A stretch of 7,515 nt of DNA from an uncultured beta proteobacterium (GTDB lineage: Bacteria > Pseudomonadota > Gammaproteobacteria > Burkholderiales > Burkholderiaceae_C): assembly GCA_903927495.1 (NCBI GenBank), contig CAIYNH010000137.1, positions 1-7,515 of the forward strand. Direction: 5' to 3'. Below are positions 1-7,203 of the stretch, in pieces; within the stretch, counting starts at the first letter, position 1; each line of letters opens with the position of its first letter. A program made the translations under genes and the position numbers. A model generated the notes under the pieces. That model searched no databases, was not told the DNA's origin, and saw only the letters and a list, made by a program, of their open reading frames with translations.

Positions 1-2005
1 ATACCACAATTAGCGTGACAAAACTGTAGGTCAAATACACTGCAATACGCCCTTGCTGCAGCAGTCCAATGATCCTGGAAATCCGCTCTACCAATGTTGC
101 CACAGGCAGATATAACCAGTACCACAGCGGATCTTCGACAGTCACTCGGTAGCTTGGTTTTTCGTCAAACGCGGTTGGCACCTGGCGATGAATACGGAAA
201 AAAGGTTCGAAAATTTGCCGAATGGGTTGCCCAAAACCTTCTGCCGTGTCTTGCATGCGTGCGGTTTGCCACGGATAGCCACAGTCCCACGGCGGCACTC
301 GCCGAAGGCGGCCATGGTAGAGCCGACGCACCAGCAGAAAAGCCAAAGCAAAACTCAACAAGACACCCAGCAAAAAGATGGCCGGGGAATAACTGGCACG
401 CTCAACACTTATTGGCACCAGAAGCCAACCGTTATCTGCCACCGTCTGCGCCAAGCCTGCCTGCAGCAGCAATTGAGTTACCGGGTCGATAAGTGCTATC
501 ACTTGATTTGGGAACAGTCCCAGCACCACGCACCCTGTCACCAACCAGACCATGCCCAAACGCTCCCAGAGACCCGCATCATGCGCATTGGACAACTTTT
601 CTTCCCTCGGCTGCCCCAGAAAAATGACCCCAAAATACTTAACCATGGTAAAGCCTGAAAGTGCCGCAATCAGGGCAATCAGCGCGGCCATCACCGGCAC
701 CAGCATGTCCAGAAACGAACTCGGCAAGCCAGTGGTGAACAAAAAGCTTTGCAACAACAACCATTCGGCAACAAAGCCGCCAAACGGCGGTAAACCTGCG
801 CAAGACAACACGCCAATGAGGGTCGACCAAGCCACCCATGGCATGTACCGAATCAGACCCCCCAACTTGCCCAGACTGCGCTCGCCGGTGGCGTGCATCA
901 CAGCACCTGTGCTGCAAAACAGCAAACTCTTGAAAAACGCGTGGCTGATCATGTGGTACATCGCAGCAGTCATAGCCAGTGCGGCCAGTGCTTTCATGCC
1001 GTAGCTCGAAAACAGCAAAGACAAGCCCATCCCCGCACAGATCAGCCCAATATTTTCTATCGACGAGTACGCCAGCAGGCGCTTCATCTCAACCTGCACC
1101 GTCGAGAACACAACCCCGAACAAGGCCGTCACCAAGCCTAAGCCCAGCAGCAGCACACCCCACCACCAGATACGGGTTTGTAGCAAATCAAATGACACCC
1201 GCAAAATGCCGTAGAGTGCGATCTTTAGCATGACACCACTCATCAAGGCTGAAAACGGTGACGGTGCAGCAGGATGTGCCTCAGGCAACCAGGCATGCAA
1301 GGGCAAGATACCGGCCTTTGCTCCAAATCCGAAGACCGCCAACACAAACGCGACCGAGCCCCAAAATGGAGACAAATGCTGCGACCGCATATTTGCAAAC
1401 GTGTAGTCACCGGTGTTGGCCTGCAGCACGCCAAAACACAACAAGATGCCCAAAGCGCCGATGTGTGCCACCAGCATGTATAAGTAGCCAGCATGACGAA
1501 TTTCTGGAATGCGGTGGTTGGCCATGACCAGAAAAAAAGAGGAAAACGCCATGGTTTCCCACACAACCATGAACACATACGCATCGTCGGCCAAAACGAC
1601 CATCGCGATGCTGGCCAAAAAAACATGGTATTCCAGACAGATCAAGCCCGGTGGCGTGCCTTCACCCTGGCGAAAGTAGCCTGCAGCAAAGGTCGACACA
1701 CCGGCGGATACGCCACCAATCAGCATCAAAAAGAAAGATGACAGACTATCAAGCCGCAAATGAAAAGGCAACTGAGGCAAGCCCAGCGGCAATATAGCGA
1801 CATCAGGGTCAGCAAATGCAGCACTCAGACCGACACCAAGCAATAACACTGAAAAACAAGCACCCAGCGGAAACAGCACTGTGGCCACAAAGCGGAAACG
1901 GCGCAGCGCCAGCACTCCCATCACACCAATCAGCAGCCAAGCCAGCACCACGACCAACACCCAGTCTAAATGAACCCAGGAGGATGTATGGAAAAAACTA
2001 GTCAT
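1..2005 (-). CDS. hyfB: HyfB/HycC-like proton-translocating membrane subunit (hydrogenase-4 component B family), 3' end cut by window edge
   Basis: An uninterrupted reading frame of 668 codons runs from an ATG at 2005-2003 off the left edge. I translated it by hand and found no frameshift. The protein is almost wholly hydrophobic, with about 15 membrane segments, and carries the NuoL/NuoM/Mrp antiporter core. Visible landmarks are VVWETMAFSSFF with Glu150, FGAKAGILPLHAWLPEAHPA with Lys230, VMLKIALYG with Lys261, EMKRLLAYSSIENIG with Lys308, YHMISHAFFKSLLF with Lys359, and CAGLPPFGGFVAEW near 402-415. The C-terminal part (PPWDCGY near 571-577, then VEDPLWYWLYLP near 623-634) is typical of HyfB/HycC and not of NuoL. 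E. coli HyfB is about 670 residues, so only a few residues should be missing. The family forms the ion-pumping arm of group 4 [NiFe]-hydrogenase or formate hydrogenlyase complexes in the inner membrane. An in-frame stop lies just upstream of the ATG, so this is the earliest possible start, but it lacks a clear Shine-Dalgarno sequence. No hydrogenase subunit is in view, so the partner complex is unknown. Confidence 0.88.
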   Translation of the reverse strand, partial: MTSFFHTSSWVHLDWVLVVVLAWLLIGVMGVLALRRFRFVATVLFPLGACFSVLLLGVGLSAAFADPDVAILPLGLPQLPFHLRLDSLSSFFLMLIGGVSAGVSTFAAGYFRQGEGTPPGLICLEYHVFLASIAMVVLADDAYVFMVVWETMAFSSFFLVMANHRIPEIRHAGYLYMLVAHIGALGILLCFGVLQANTGDYTFANMRSQHLSPFWGSVAFVLAVFGFGAKAGILPLHAWLPEAHPAAPSPFSALMSGVMLKIALYGILRVSFDLLQTRIWWWGVLLLGLGLVTALFGVVFSTVQVEMKRLLAYSSIENIGLICAGMGLSLLFSSYGMKALAALAMTAAMYHMISHAFFKSLLFCSTGAVMHATGERSLGKLGGLIRYMPWVAWSTLIGVLSCAGLPPFGGFVAEWLLLQSFLFTTGLPSSFLDMLVPVMAALIALIAALSGFTMVKYFGVIFLGQPREEKLSNAHDAGLWERLGMVWLVTGCVVLGLFPNQVIALIDPVTQLLLQAGLAQTVADNGWLLVPISVERASYSPAIFLLGVLLSFALAFLLVRRLYHGRLRRVPPWDCGYPWQTARMQDTAEGFGQPIRQIFEPFFRIHRQVPTAFDEKPSYRVTVEDPLWYWLYLPVATLVERISRIIGLLQQGRIAVYLTYSFVTLIVV

Positions 2006-2041
2006 GGGTGCAAATCAAGAATTCCAGGTTGAGGGGCGTGA

Positions 2042-2047
2042 ATATTA
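2042..2047 (-). promoter_or_regulatory. Possible -10 element upstream of the hyfB-like gene
   Basis: The minus strand reads TAATAT here, about 37 bases before the ATG at 2005 and beyond the ligB hairpin. That would allow a leader of roughly 30 bases. No good -35 hexamer is visible at the usual distance; the region there is A-rich. This is a weak call made only because the gene appears to start its own transcript after the hairpin. Confidence 0.25.
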
Positions 2048-2137
2048 CACCCATCAGCGATCCATTTTTTCGACTGGCATTTTGATGCAGACCCAAACCC
2101 GAGTACGTGCAAGTGCGCCTCTGCAATTACCGCGCAT

Positions 2138-2162
2138 TACCCGGACAGAATGCGTCCGGGTA
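2138..2162 (-). terminator. Hairpin downstream of ligB, candidate terminator of the ligAB transcript
   Basis: The arms tacccggac (2138-2146) and gtccgggta (2154-2162) are perfect complements with a 7-base loop. The hairpin begins 15 bases after the ligB stop codon and lies before the next gene on the same strand. There is no clear U-tract after it on either strand, so it is not a classic Rho-independent terminator. It could instead be an mRNA 3'-end stabiliser or a pause site. Confidence 0.5.
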
Positions 2163-2177
2163 TTCAGCACCGTCGCT

Positions 2178-3029
2178 TTAGTCGGTTTTTTCGAGCACCA
2201 GCAAGCCAGTGGCAGTGTTTGAAATCGGAATGTGGTAATTGCTGTGTACCTTGCGCACACCGGCACCAGCACCCGCAGTGAGCGCCGCGCGCATGGCCAG
2301 CCACATCAACAGTTCAACCCCTTGGGTGCCGGTTTTTTCCACCAACTCATGAATGCTGAATTGCGTTGCCCATTGCGGATTCGACTCGAGGCTTTCCATG
2401 AACTTGAGGTCAAAGTCCTTGTTGATAAAACCGGCGCGTTCGCCATCGAGTTGGTGACTCAAGCCGCCCGATGCAATAAAGGCAACTTTTTTATCGCTGT
2501 CCCACGCTGCAACGGCTTCACCGACTGCTTTCCCCAAAGCGTAAACCCTGCTCGCTTTGGGCAGTGGAAACTGGACGGTATTGATGCACACCGGCACCAC
2601 CGTGACCGGGCAATCACCTTCTGGCCAGAACAGTTTGAGCGGCAAGGTACAGGCATGATCAACCAGCATCTCTTGGCAAGTCACGACATCAAATTCTTTC
2701 TCCACCAAAGTATTGATGATCTGCCAAGACAAATCCAGCTCACCGTTGAACGGTGGCAAGGTCGGAATGCCCCATCCTTCATCGGCATTGTTGTACTGCG
2801 GTGCAGCTCCCACTGCGAAGGTTGGCATCTTGTCCAGAAAGAAATTTAATCCGTGGTCGTTATAAAACATCACCACCACGTCGGGCTTGACTTTGCCAAG
2901 CCACTCATGCACTGGCGTAAAACCGTCAAAAAATGGTTTCCAATAGGGTTCTTGTTGCGCGCCTCGGTGAATAGCTCCGCCAATTGCGGGGATGTGTGAG
3001 GTACCCAGACCACCAATGATTTTTGCCAT
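2178..3029 (-). CDS. ligB: Class III extradiol ring-cleavage dioxygenase, catalytic (LigB-like) subunit; probable protocatechuate 4,5-dioxygenase beta chain
   Basis: This 283-residue protein belongs to the LigB family. With the small subunit it should cleave a catechol-type ring next to its hydroxyls using Fe(II) and O2 in the cytoplasm, for example protocatechuate to 4-carboxy-2-hydroxymuconate semialdehyde. The expected Fe(II) ligands are present: His12 in GLGTSHIPAIG, His59 in YNDHG, and Glu239 in GTQGVELLMW. His192 in ASGGLSHQLDGERAGF matches the catalytic base. YHIPISNTATG near 265-275 matches the substrate-carboxylate region of LigB (Ser-Asn). Length fits LigB-type chains (about 280-300). 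The start is ATG with a weak GAAAG Shine-Dalgarno about 6 bases upstream; the stop is TAA at 2178-2180. It follows ligA by 73 bases on the same strand. The N-terminal section (MAKIIGGLGTSH, then KPDVVV) also resembles gallate dioxygenases, so the substrate is inferred and a gallate or methylgallate role is possible. Confidence 0.9.
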   Translation of the reverse strand: MAKIIGGLGTSHIPAIGGAIHRGAQQEPYWKPFFDGFTPVHEWLGKVKPDVVVMFYNDHGLNFFLDKMPTFAVGAAPQYNNADEGWGIPTLPPFNGELDLSWQIINTLVEKEFDVVTCQEMLVDHACTLPLKLFWPEGDCPVTVVPVCINTVQFPLPKASRVYALGKAVGEAVAAWDSDKKVAFIASGGLSHQLDGERAGFINKDFDLKFMESLESNPQWATQFSIHELVEKTGTQGVELLMWLAMRAALTAGAGAGVRKVHSNYHIPISNTATGLLVLEKTD

Positions 3030-3102
3030 GTTGTTCTTTCAAAGTGTTGGAGACAGGGTTGGTGGTTTTGCCACAGCGATCCGTCCCGCAAGGTTTTAAA
3101 AA

Positions 3103-3456
3103 TTATTTGCCTGCAGCCACCAGCATGGCCTTGAATTCGTCTTTGGTCATGCCGGTTTGCTGAGCACCGATGTCTTGCATGTCCAATTTAAAAATACCTG
3201 CAAACTTTGCCAAGTAATAGGCATTCCCGCCAGCAGCAATGAGTTGCAGCACGTTTTTGGCACGAATTGCAGCAGCCTGGGGCTCAGTCAAACTGTATTT
3301 GCGCATGTAGGCCTCTTCGTCTTTTAGAAATTCATCACGGTTTTCTATCGCGTTGAACGAAAAGCACATTTTGTTGAGGGCATAACCTTTTTTTGCCTGC
3401 TCACCATCGAATGGTGTGGTGCCCGGAATTTTGGGCAGAGGATTGGATGAAGCCAC
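3103..3456 (-). CDS. ligA: Extradiol dioxygenase small (LigA-like) subunit; probable protocatechuate 4,5-dioxygenase alpha chain
   Basis: This encodes a 117-residue, mostly helical protein of the LigA family, which packs over the LigB active site as the alpha chain of the heteromeric dioxygenase. The family core is visible as GYALNKMCFSFN (24-35), then NRDEFLKDEEAYMRKYSLTEPQ, then LIAAGGNAYYLAKFAGI, and a helical tail ending MLVAAGK. It is somewhat shorter than Sphingobium LigA (about 139 residues), but no core block looks missing. The start is GTG at 3456-3454, supported by an AGGAG at 3469-3465 with 8 bases between. The catalytic gene follows on the same strand 73 bases downstream, the usual alpha-then-beta order. 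A LysR-type regulator begins divergently 73 bases upstream. Substrate assignment depends on the LigB chain. Confidence 0.88.
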   Translation of the reverse strand: MASSNPLPKIPGTTPFDGEQAKKGYALNKMCFSFNAIENRDEFLKDEEAYMRKYSLTEPQAAAIRAKNVLQLIAAGGNAYYLAKFAGIFKLDMQDIGAQQTGMTKDEFKAMLVAAGK

Positions 3457-3464
3457 TTCTTTGT

Positions 3465-3469
3465 CTCCT
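3465..3469 (-). promoter_or_regulatory. Ribosome binding site of ligA, supporting the GTG start
   Basis: The minus strand reads AGGAG, 8 bases before GTG at 3456. It is the clearest Shine-Dalgarno sequence in the aromatic-cleavage module and fixes the GTG as the initiation codon. Confidence 0.75.
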
Positions 3470-3491
3470 GAGTTTGTAAACGAAACGATGG

Positions 3492-3511
3492 CAAGTATCC
3501 ACTACCTATTG
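3492..3511. promoter_or_regulatory. Candidate LysR-type operator in the divergent ligA/regulator spacer
   Basis: CAAGTATCCACTACCTATTG holds the T-N11-A pattern (T3496 to A3508) flanked by CAA and TTG, the general form of LysR-family binding sites. It sits centrally between the two divergent start codons, about 36 bases from ligA and 19 from the regulator gene. Dyad symmetry is imperfect and confined mainly to the outer bases. If real, it would serve both autoregulation and inducer-dependent activation of ligAB. I did not find convincing -35/-10 pairs for either gene. Confidence 0.4.
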
Positions 3512-3529
3512 CAAAAGATAAACACATGA

Positions 3530-4459
3530 ATGATGATGCGACCTATGAGCAAATTCGATTATTTGGATCTTGACGGCCACTTGCTTCAATTGCTGCTGGC
3601 GGTCGTTGAAGCGGGTTCTGTGACCGGTGCAGCGTTGCACATGGGAGTCAGCCAATCGGCCATAAGCCACCAACTGGACAAGCTGCGCGAAATTACCAGC
3701 GACCCCCTGTTTGTCAAGTCCGGACGCGGCATTGTGGCCACCGCGCGGGCCGAGCAACTAGTTGAGCAGGCGCGCGCATTGTTGGCTTCCATGTCCCAAT
3801 TTGTAGCCTCAGGCGAGTTTGACCCAGCACTCTGGAAAACCACATTCACCATTGCCGCCAACGATTTTCAGCGCGATGCACTGCTGCCCCCTCTCATGAG
3901 CCGCCTGAAAGAATCGGCACCAGGTGTGGCGTTGCGCGTGATCCCGTCCAACGTTCCCAGCCTGGAGATGTTGCGCCAGGAACACTGCCAGTTGGTCATC
4001 AGCCCGCGTCCACCCGACGGCAGTGATGTCATGCAAAAGCGCTTGTTTGAGGACGAACATCGGGTTTTTTTTGATCCAACCCAGCGCAATGCACCGCAAA
4101 CCAAAGCCGACTACCTGGCAGCAGATCACATTACCGTGGTTCACGAACCCAAACGGGCACTGGACTTGGACCAATGGTTCTGCGAGCGCGGCATCCTTCG
4201 TAACTTCAAAATTATGGTTCCTGGATTTGCCGCTTTGCCAGCTTTCATGCAGGGCAGCCAACTGCTGGCTACCGTACCTGGATTGTTGCAACAGCACCTG
4301 CTGAAAGACCTTTCCAGCGTCCCGGTGCCGCTGACTTGCCCAAAAATACCGATGTACATGATCTGGCATAAGCGCTATCAAAATGATGGTGCTCATCGTT
4401 GGCTGCGTAACGAGTTAAGCCAAATATCTGAGACAATCCGGACAACAACATCAGTATGA
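3530..4459 (+). CDS. LysR-type transcriptional regulator, likely controlling the divergent ligAB genes
   Basis: This encodes a 309-residue protein with an N-terminal winged helix-turn-helix near residues 15-75. It includes LLLAVVEAGSVTGAALHMGVSQSAISHQLDKLRE and the LysR-typical DPLFVKSGRGIVAT wing. A periplasmic-binding-protein-like effector domain follows from about residue 104 (TFTIAANDFQRDALLPPL) to the end. Length is normal for the family. The HTH and the NahR/NodD-like effector domain suggest an aromatic-acid-responsive activator, but the inducer cannot be read from sequence. Divergent placement next to ligA is the classic arrangement for a LysR regulator and its target. Three adjacent ATGs (3530, 3533, 3536) and a fourth at 3545 (MSKFDYLDLD) could serve as start. 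None has a strong Shine-Dalgarno, and 3545 is an equally credible N-terminus. It converges with kup. Confidence 0.9.
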   Translation: MMMRPMSKFDYLDLDGHLLQLLLAVVEAGSVTGAALHMGVSQSAISHQLDKLREITSDPLFVKSGRGIVATARAEQLVEQARALLASMSQFVASGEFDPALWKTTFTIAANDFQRDALLPPLMSRLKESAPGVALRVIPSNVPSLEMLRQEHCQLVISPRPPDGSDVMQKRLFEDEHRVFFDPTQRNAPQTKADYLAADHITVVHEPKRALDLDQWFCERGILRNFKIMVPGFAALPAFMQGSQLLATVPGLLQQHLLKDLSSVPVPLTCPKIPMYMIWHKRYQNDGAHRWLRNELSQISETIRTTTSV

Positions 4460-4565
4460 AGCTTCTGTTTCACTTGCTAGAGTTATGTCAGGCAGTAGCG
4501 AAAATTAGGATTGCGTTTTGAAAAATCAATTTTGCCACCTGAGACCGCTAAAACGGAGTTAAAGC
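4460..4565. other. Convergent intergenic spacer between the LysR gene and kup
   Basis: This 106-base AT-rich stretch separates the stop codons of two convergent genes. It contains only weak A/T complementarity (aaaatt at about 4501 with aatttt at about 4529) across a long loop, and no GC-rich stem with a U-tract on either strand. I see no small gene or RNA. Termination here may be Rho-dependent or through structures I cannot detect by eye. Confidence 0.5.
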
Positions 4566-6443
4566 TCAAATCTGCACCCTCGTCCCCAACTCAATCACGC
4601 AGTTGTTGGGCAGTTTAAAGAACCCCGCAACGCTACCTGAATTGCGCGACATGAGTGCAAACAGAGCTTCACGCCATTGCGACATGCCCGCACCCTTGGT
4701 CGGCACAATAATTTCACGGCTCAGAAAGTATGAGGTTTCAAAAAGATTGATCGGCAAGCCCTGGCTTTTGCAAAGCTCCAGTGCATTTGGAATGTCAGGA
4801 GTGTTCTTAAAACCATAATTTACCTGGACCCGCCAAAACCCAGTTATTAGTGGCGTTACCGACACACGCTCCTCAAATGCAATCCAGGGAACCTCATGAA
4901 ACACTACCGACAGAATGACGTTACGCTCATGCAGCACCTGGTTGTGTTTGAGGTTGTGCATCAGTGCTTGCGGAACCGTGCTGGAGTTGGCCACTGCGTA
5001 AACCGCAGTCCTGGACACCCGGTGAACCCCGTGTTCTGACAAACCTGTGATGAACGGGACAAGTTCCGGGTCGTCCCGACGGATGCTCTCAATCAACAGT
5101 TCTCGCCCACGCCGCCAAGTTGCCATGACCGTGAAGATGGCCATACCAAGCACCAGCGGAAACCACCCACCCTGAAGGAACTTGATTGCGCATGATGCCA
5201 CCAATAACAAGTCCAGCGCCAGAAACACACTGGTTGCAGCTATCGCCACCCAAAGTGGAAAGTGCCATCCATGCCGTACCACAAAGAAGGTCAACAAGGT
5301 CGTGATCAGCATGGTGACGGTGACCGCGATTCCGTAGGCTGCGGCCATCGCTGACGAACTACCGAAACTCACCATTGCCAACAATACAGCAGCCAACAAC
5401 AGCCAGTTCACTTCTGGCATATAGATTTGTCCAGCTTCCTTGGCTGATGTGTACAGCACAGCCATGCGCGGCAGCAGACCCAATTGAACAGCCTGCTTGC
5501 TCATGGAATATGCACCCGAAATCACCGCTTGAGACGCGATCACCGTGGCGCAGGTTGCCAACACCACAGCTGGGATCACCAACGCGGCAGGAAACATTCG
5601 GTAAAACGGGTTTTCTATGGCCGCTGGATCACGCATCAGCAGTGCGCCTTGTCCCATGTAGTTGATGGCCAGGGCTGGCAGCACCAAACCACCCCATGCG
5701 AGCTGGATTGGGCGCTTTCCGAAGTGCCCCATATCGGCATAGAGCGCTTCTGCCCCGGTAAATGCCAACACGATGGCCCCTACCCCAACAAACACATGCC
5801 AACCCTGCTGCGTCAGAAACTGGACGGCGATGAGTGGATTGAGAGCAGACAGGATGGCCGGTTGCATGGCGATTTCAATCGCACCGAATACCGTCAGCAC
5901 GCAAAACCACACCACGATAATCGGGCCAAATAACTTGCCAACCACGCTCGTTCCATACCGCTGCATGAAAAACAAGGCGACCAGCACCGCGCCACAAATC
6001 GGCAATATATAGGGTTTAAGTGCCGGCGTGACCACTTCCAGTCCTTCCACCGCGCTGAGTACCGAAATCGCCGGGGTAATTACACTGTCTCCGTAGAACA
6101 GTGCCGCTCCGAAGACACCCAGCAGGAGCAATACCAGTCGCTTTTGAGGTTGAGCCCCAGCAGCCTCCACTGCCAAAGCGGTCAAGGCCATGATGCCGCC
6201 TTCGCCCCGGTTATCGGCACGGAGAATTAGCACCACGTACTTCAGCGTGACCACCATCATCAAACCCCAGAAGATCACCGAAACTGCGCCAATCAGATGA
6301 ACGCTGTCCAGCGCGATGCCGGTGGCTGGGCTGAATACTTCCTTCATGGTGTACAGAGGACTGGTCCCAATATCGCCATAGACGACACCCATGGCACCCA
6401 GCGTCATAACTGCAACACTTTCTCGGCTGGTGGTTTTGCTCAT
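4566..6443 (-). CDS. kup: Kup-family potassium uptake protein (K+/H+ symporter)
   Basis: This is a 625-residue inner-membrane carrier of the Kup/HAK/KT family (TC 2.A.72), which takes up K+ with protons. The signature [19 protein letters not shown] begins near residue 19, followed by [56 protein letters not shown] and [10 protein letters not shown]. About 12 membrane segments occupy the first 430 or so residues. A soluble C-terminal domain follows, ending with the conserved [45 protein letters not shown] region. E. coli Kup is 622 residues, so it is full length. I chose ATG 6443 because the conserved block starts right after MSKTTSRES. The frame stays open upstream to a GTG at 6545 inside kdpE, and that 34-residue extension looks unrelated to the family. 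ATG 6443 lacks an obvious Shine-Dalgarno. It lies 73 bases behind kdpE on the same strand, probably in the same transcript. Confidence 0.95.
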   Translation of the reverse strand: MSKTTSRESVAVMTLGAMGVVYGDIGTSPLYTMKEVFSPATGIALDSVHLIGAVSVIFWGLMMVVTLKYVVLILRADNRGEGGIMALTALAVEAAGAQPQKRLVLLLLGVFGAALFYGDSVITPAISVLSAVEGLEVVTPALKPYILPICGAVLVALFFMQRYGTSVVGKLFGPIIVVWFCVLTVFGAIEIAMQPAILSALNPLIAVQFLTQQGWHVFVGVGAIVLAFTGAEALYADMGHFGKRPIQLAWGGLVLPALAINYMGQGALLMRDPAAIENPFYRMFPAALVIPAVVLATCATVIASQAVISGAYSMSKQAVQLGLLPRMAVLYTSAKEAGQIYMPEVNWLLLAAVLLAMVSFGSSSAMAAAYGIAVTVTMLITTLLTFFVVRHGWHFPLWVAIAATSVFLALDLLLVASCAIKFLQGGWFPLVLGMAIFTVMATWRRGRELLIESIRRDDPELVPFITGLSEHGVHRVSRTAVYAVANSSTVPQALMHNLKHNQVLHERNVILSVVFHEVPWIAFEERVSVTPLITGFWRVQVNYGFKNTPDIPNALELCKSQGLPINLFETSYFLSREIIVPTKGAGMSQWREALFALMSRNSGSVAGFFKLPNNCVIELGTRVQI

Positions 6444-6483
6444 ATCGAAGGCTTGTGAGTGAACAGACCCACACTGTCCACCC

Positions 6484-6521
6484 GATTGCATCAGGAACGC
6501 ATAAGGATTGCTGACATCAGG
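6484..6521. repeat. Imperfect direct repeat across the kdpE stop codon and kdpE-kup spacer
   Basis: GATTGCATCAGG (6484-6495) recurs as GATTGC-TGAC-ATCAGG (6506-6521), the second copy with four extra bases. The right copy spans the kdpE stop codon. It may be chance or the trace of a small duplication; no function is evident. Confidence 0.3.
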
Positions 6522-7203
6522 CAACCGCCAATCGGTAGCCAACACCGGTTTCCGTCAGCAAATGCCTGGGCTCAGCCGGGTCGATTTCAATCTTGCCGCG
6601 CAGCTGGCCCATGTAGAGGCGAAGGTAGTGGGTGTGCTCAGTGAATTCAGCACCCCATACGTCTGTGAGCAATTGCCGGTGAGTCACGACCCGCCCTGCA
6701 CTGCGGACCAGGCGGGCCAGGAGTTTGAATTCTGTAGGCGTCAGATGCATATCCTGCCCCTTGCAAACCACGGTGTACAGGCCAAGATCGACCCGTAAAT
6801 CATCAAGTTCATGGACGGTCACGGCCGCTGTCAATGCAGTGCCGCGATGCCGCAATGCCACCCGGATACGCGCCAGCAACTCGGCCACGCTAAACGGCTT
6901 TGTTATGTAGTCGTCTGCACCGGCGTCCAGCAGCTGAATTTTTGCTGACTCCAGATGCCGAGCCGAAATCACCAAAATCGGCAAACTGTGCTGCCTGCGC
7001 ACATCTCGGACAAGCACGGCACCATCGCCATCGGGCAAGCCCAGGTCCAGCAGCATGATGTCTGGCAACGCGTGGGTCAACAGCGCTTTGGCCTCGCTGA
7101 CAGATACGGCAGTTTGAACCTCAAAGCCTTCAACTGATAGCGTAGACCGAATCAAGGCTCGAATTTCCGGGTCGTCCTCAACCACAAGAACACGCAAACT
7201 CAT
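6517..7203 (-). CDS. kdpE: KdpE-type OmpR-family response regulator
   Basis: This is a 228-residue two-domain cytoplasmic response regulator. The receiver domain (about 1-118) shows the acidic pair Asp10/Asp11, the phospho-acceptor Asp53 in [11 protein letters not shown], Ser80 in VISAR, and Lys102 in YITKPF. The winged-helix DNA-binding domain (about 130-226) includes [26 protein letters not shown]. It ends with [33 protein letters not shown], which is closer to KdpE than to OmpR or PhoB. KdpE normally activates the high-affinity kdpFABC K+ pump when K+ is limiting or osmolarity rises. Its ATG overlaps the kdpD stop as ATGA (7200-7203), implying translational coupling. AAGGGG at 7216-7211, 7 bases upstream, supports the start. 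The next gene is kup, so this regulator may also influence kup or simply be co-transcribed with it. All catalytic residues are intact. Confidence 0.93.
   Translation of the reverse strand: MSLRVLVVEDDPEIRALIRSTLSVEGFEVQTAVSVSEAKALLTHALPDIMLLDLGLPDGDGAVLVRDVRRQHSLPILVISARHLESAKIQLLDAGADDYITKPFSVAELLARIRVALRHRGTALTAAVTVHELDDLRVDLGLYTVVCKGQDMHLTPTEFKLLARLVRSAGRVVTHRQLLTDVWGAEFTEHTHYLRLYMGQLRGKIEIDPAEPRHLLTETGVGYRLAVA

Noticed and set aside
94..1741. Several open frames of 60-156 codons on the plus strand (for example 188-658 and 552-1004), plus minus-strand frames at 142-351, 639-917 and 1243-1626
   Set aside because: They all lie over the continuous hyfB-like frame, are out of phase with it, and have low-complexity compositions rich in His, Gln, Arg and Cys with no recognisable domain.
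2232..2849. A 205-codon plus-strand frame opposite ligB
   Set aside because: It is an antisense shadow of a gene whose catalytic residues are intact, with no family motif and no ribosome site.
3809..4396. A 195-codon minus-strand frame opposite the LysR gene
   Set aside because: It is an antisense shadow of a well-formed LysR effector domain and shows no recognisable fold.
4460..4565. Possible bidirectional terminator between the convergent LysR and kup genes
   Set aside because: Only short A/T complementarity with a loop of about 20 bases is present; there is no stable stem.
5375..6012. Plus-strand frames of 79-149 codons opposite kup
   Set aside because: They are shadows of conserved Kup membrane segments, and their compositions do not look like real proteins.
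3030..6516. Three intergenic spacers of exactly 73 bases (3030-3102, 3457-3529, 6444-6516)
   Set aside because: Their sequences are unrelated, so the equal length appears to be coincidence.
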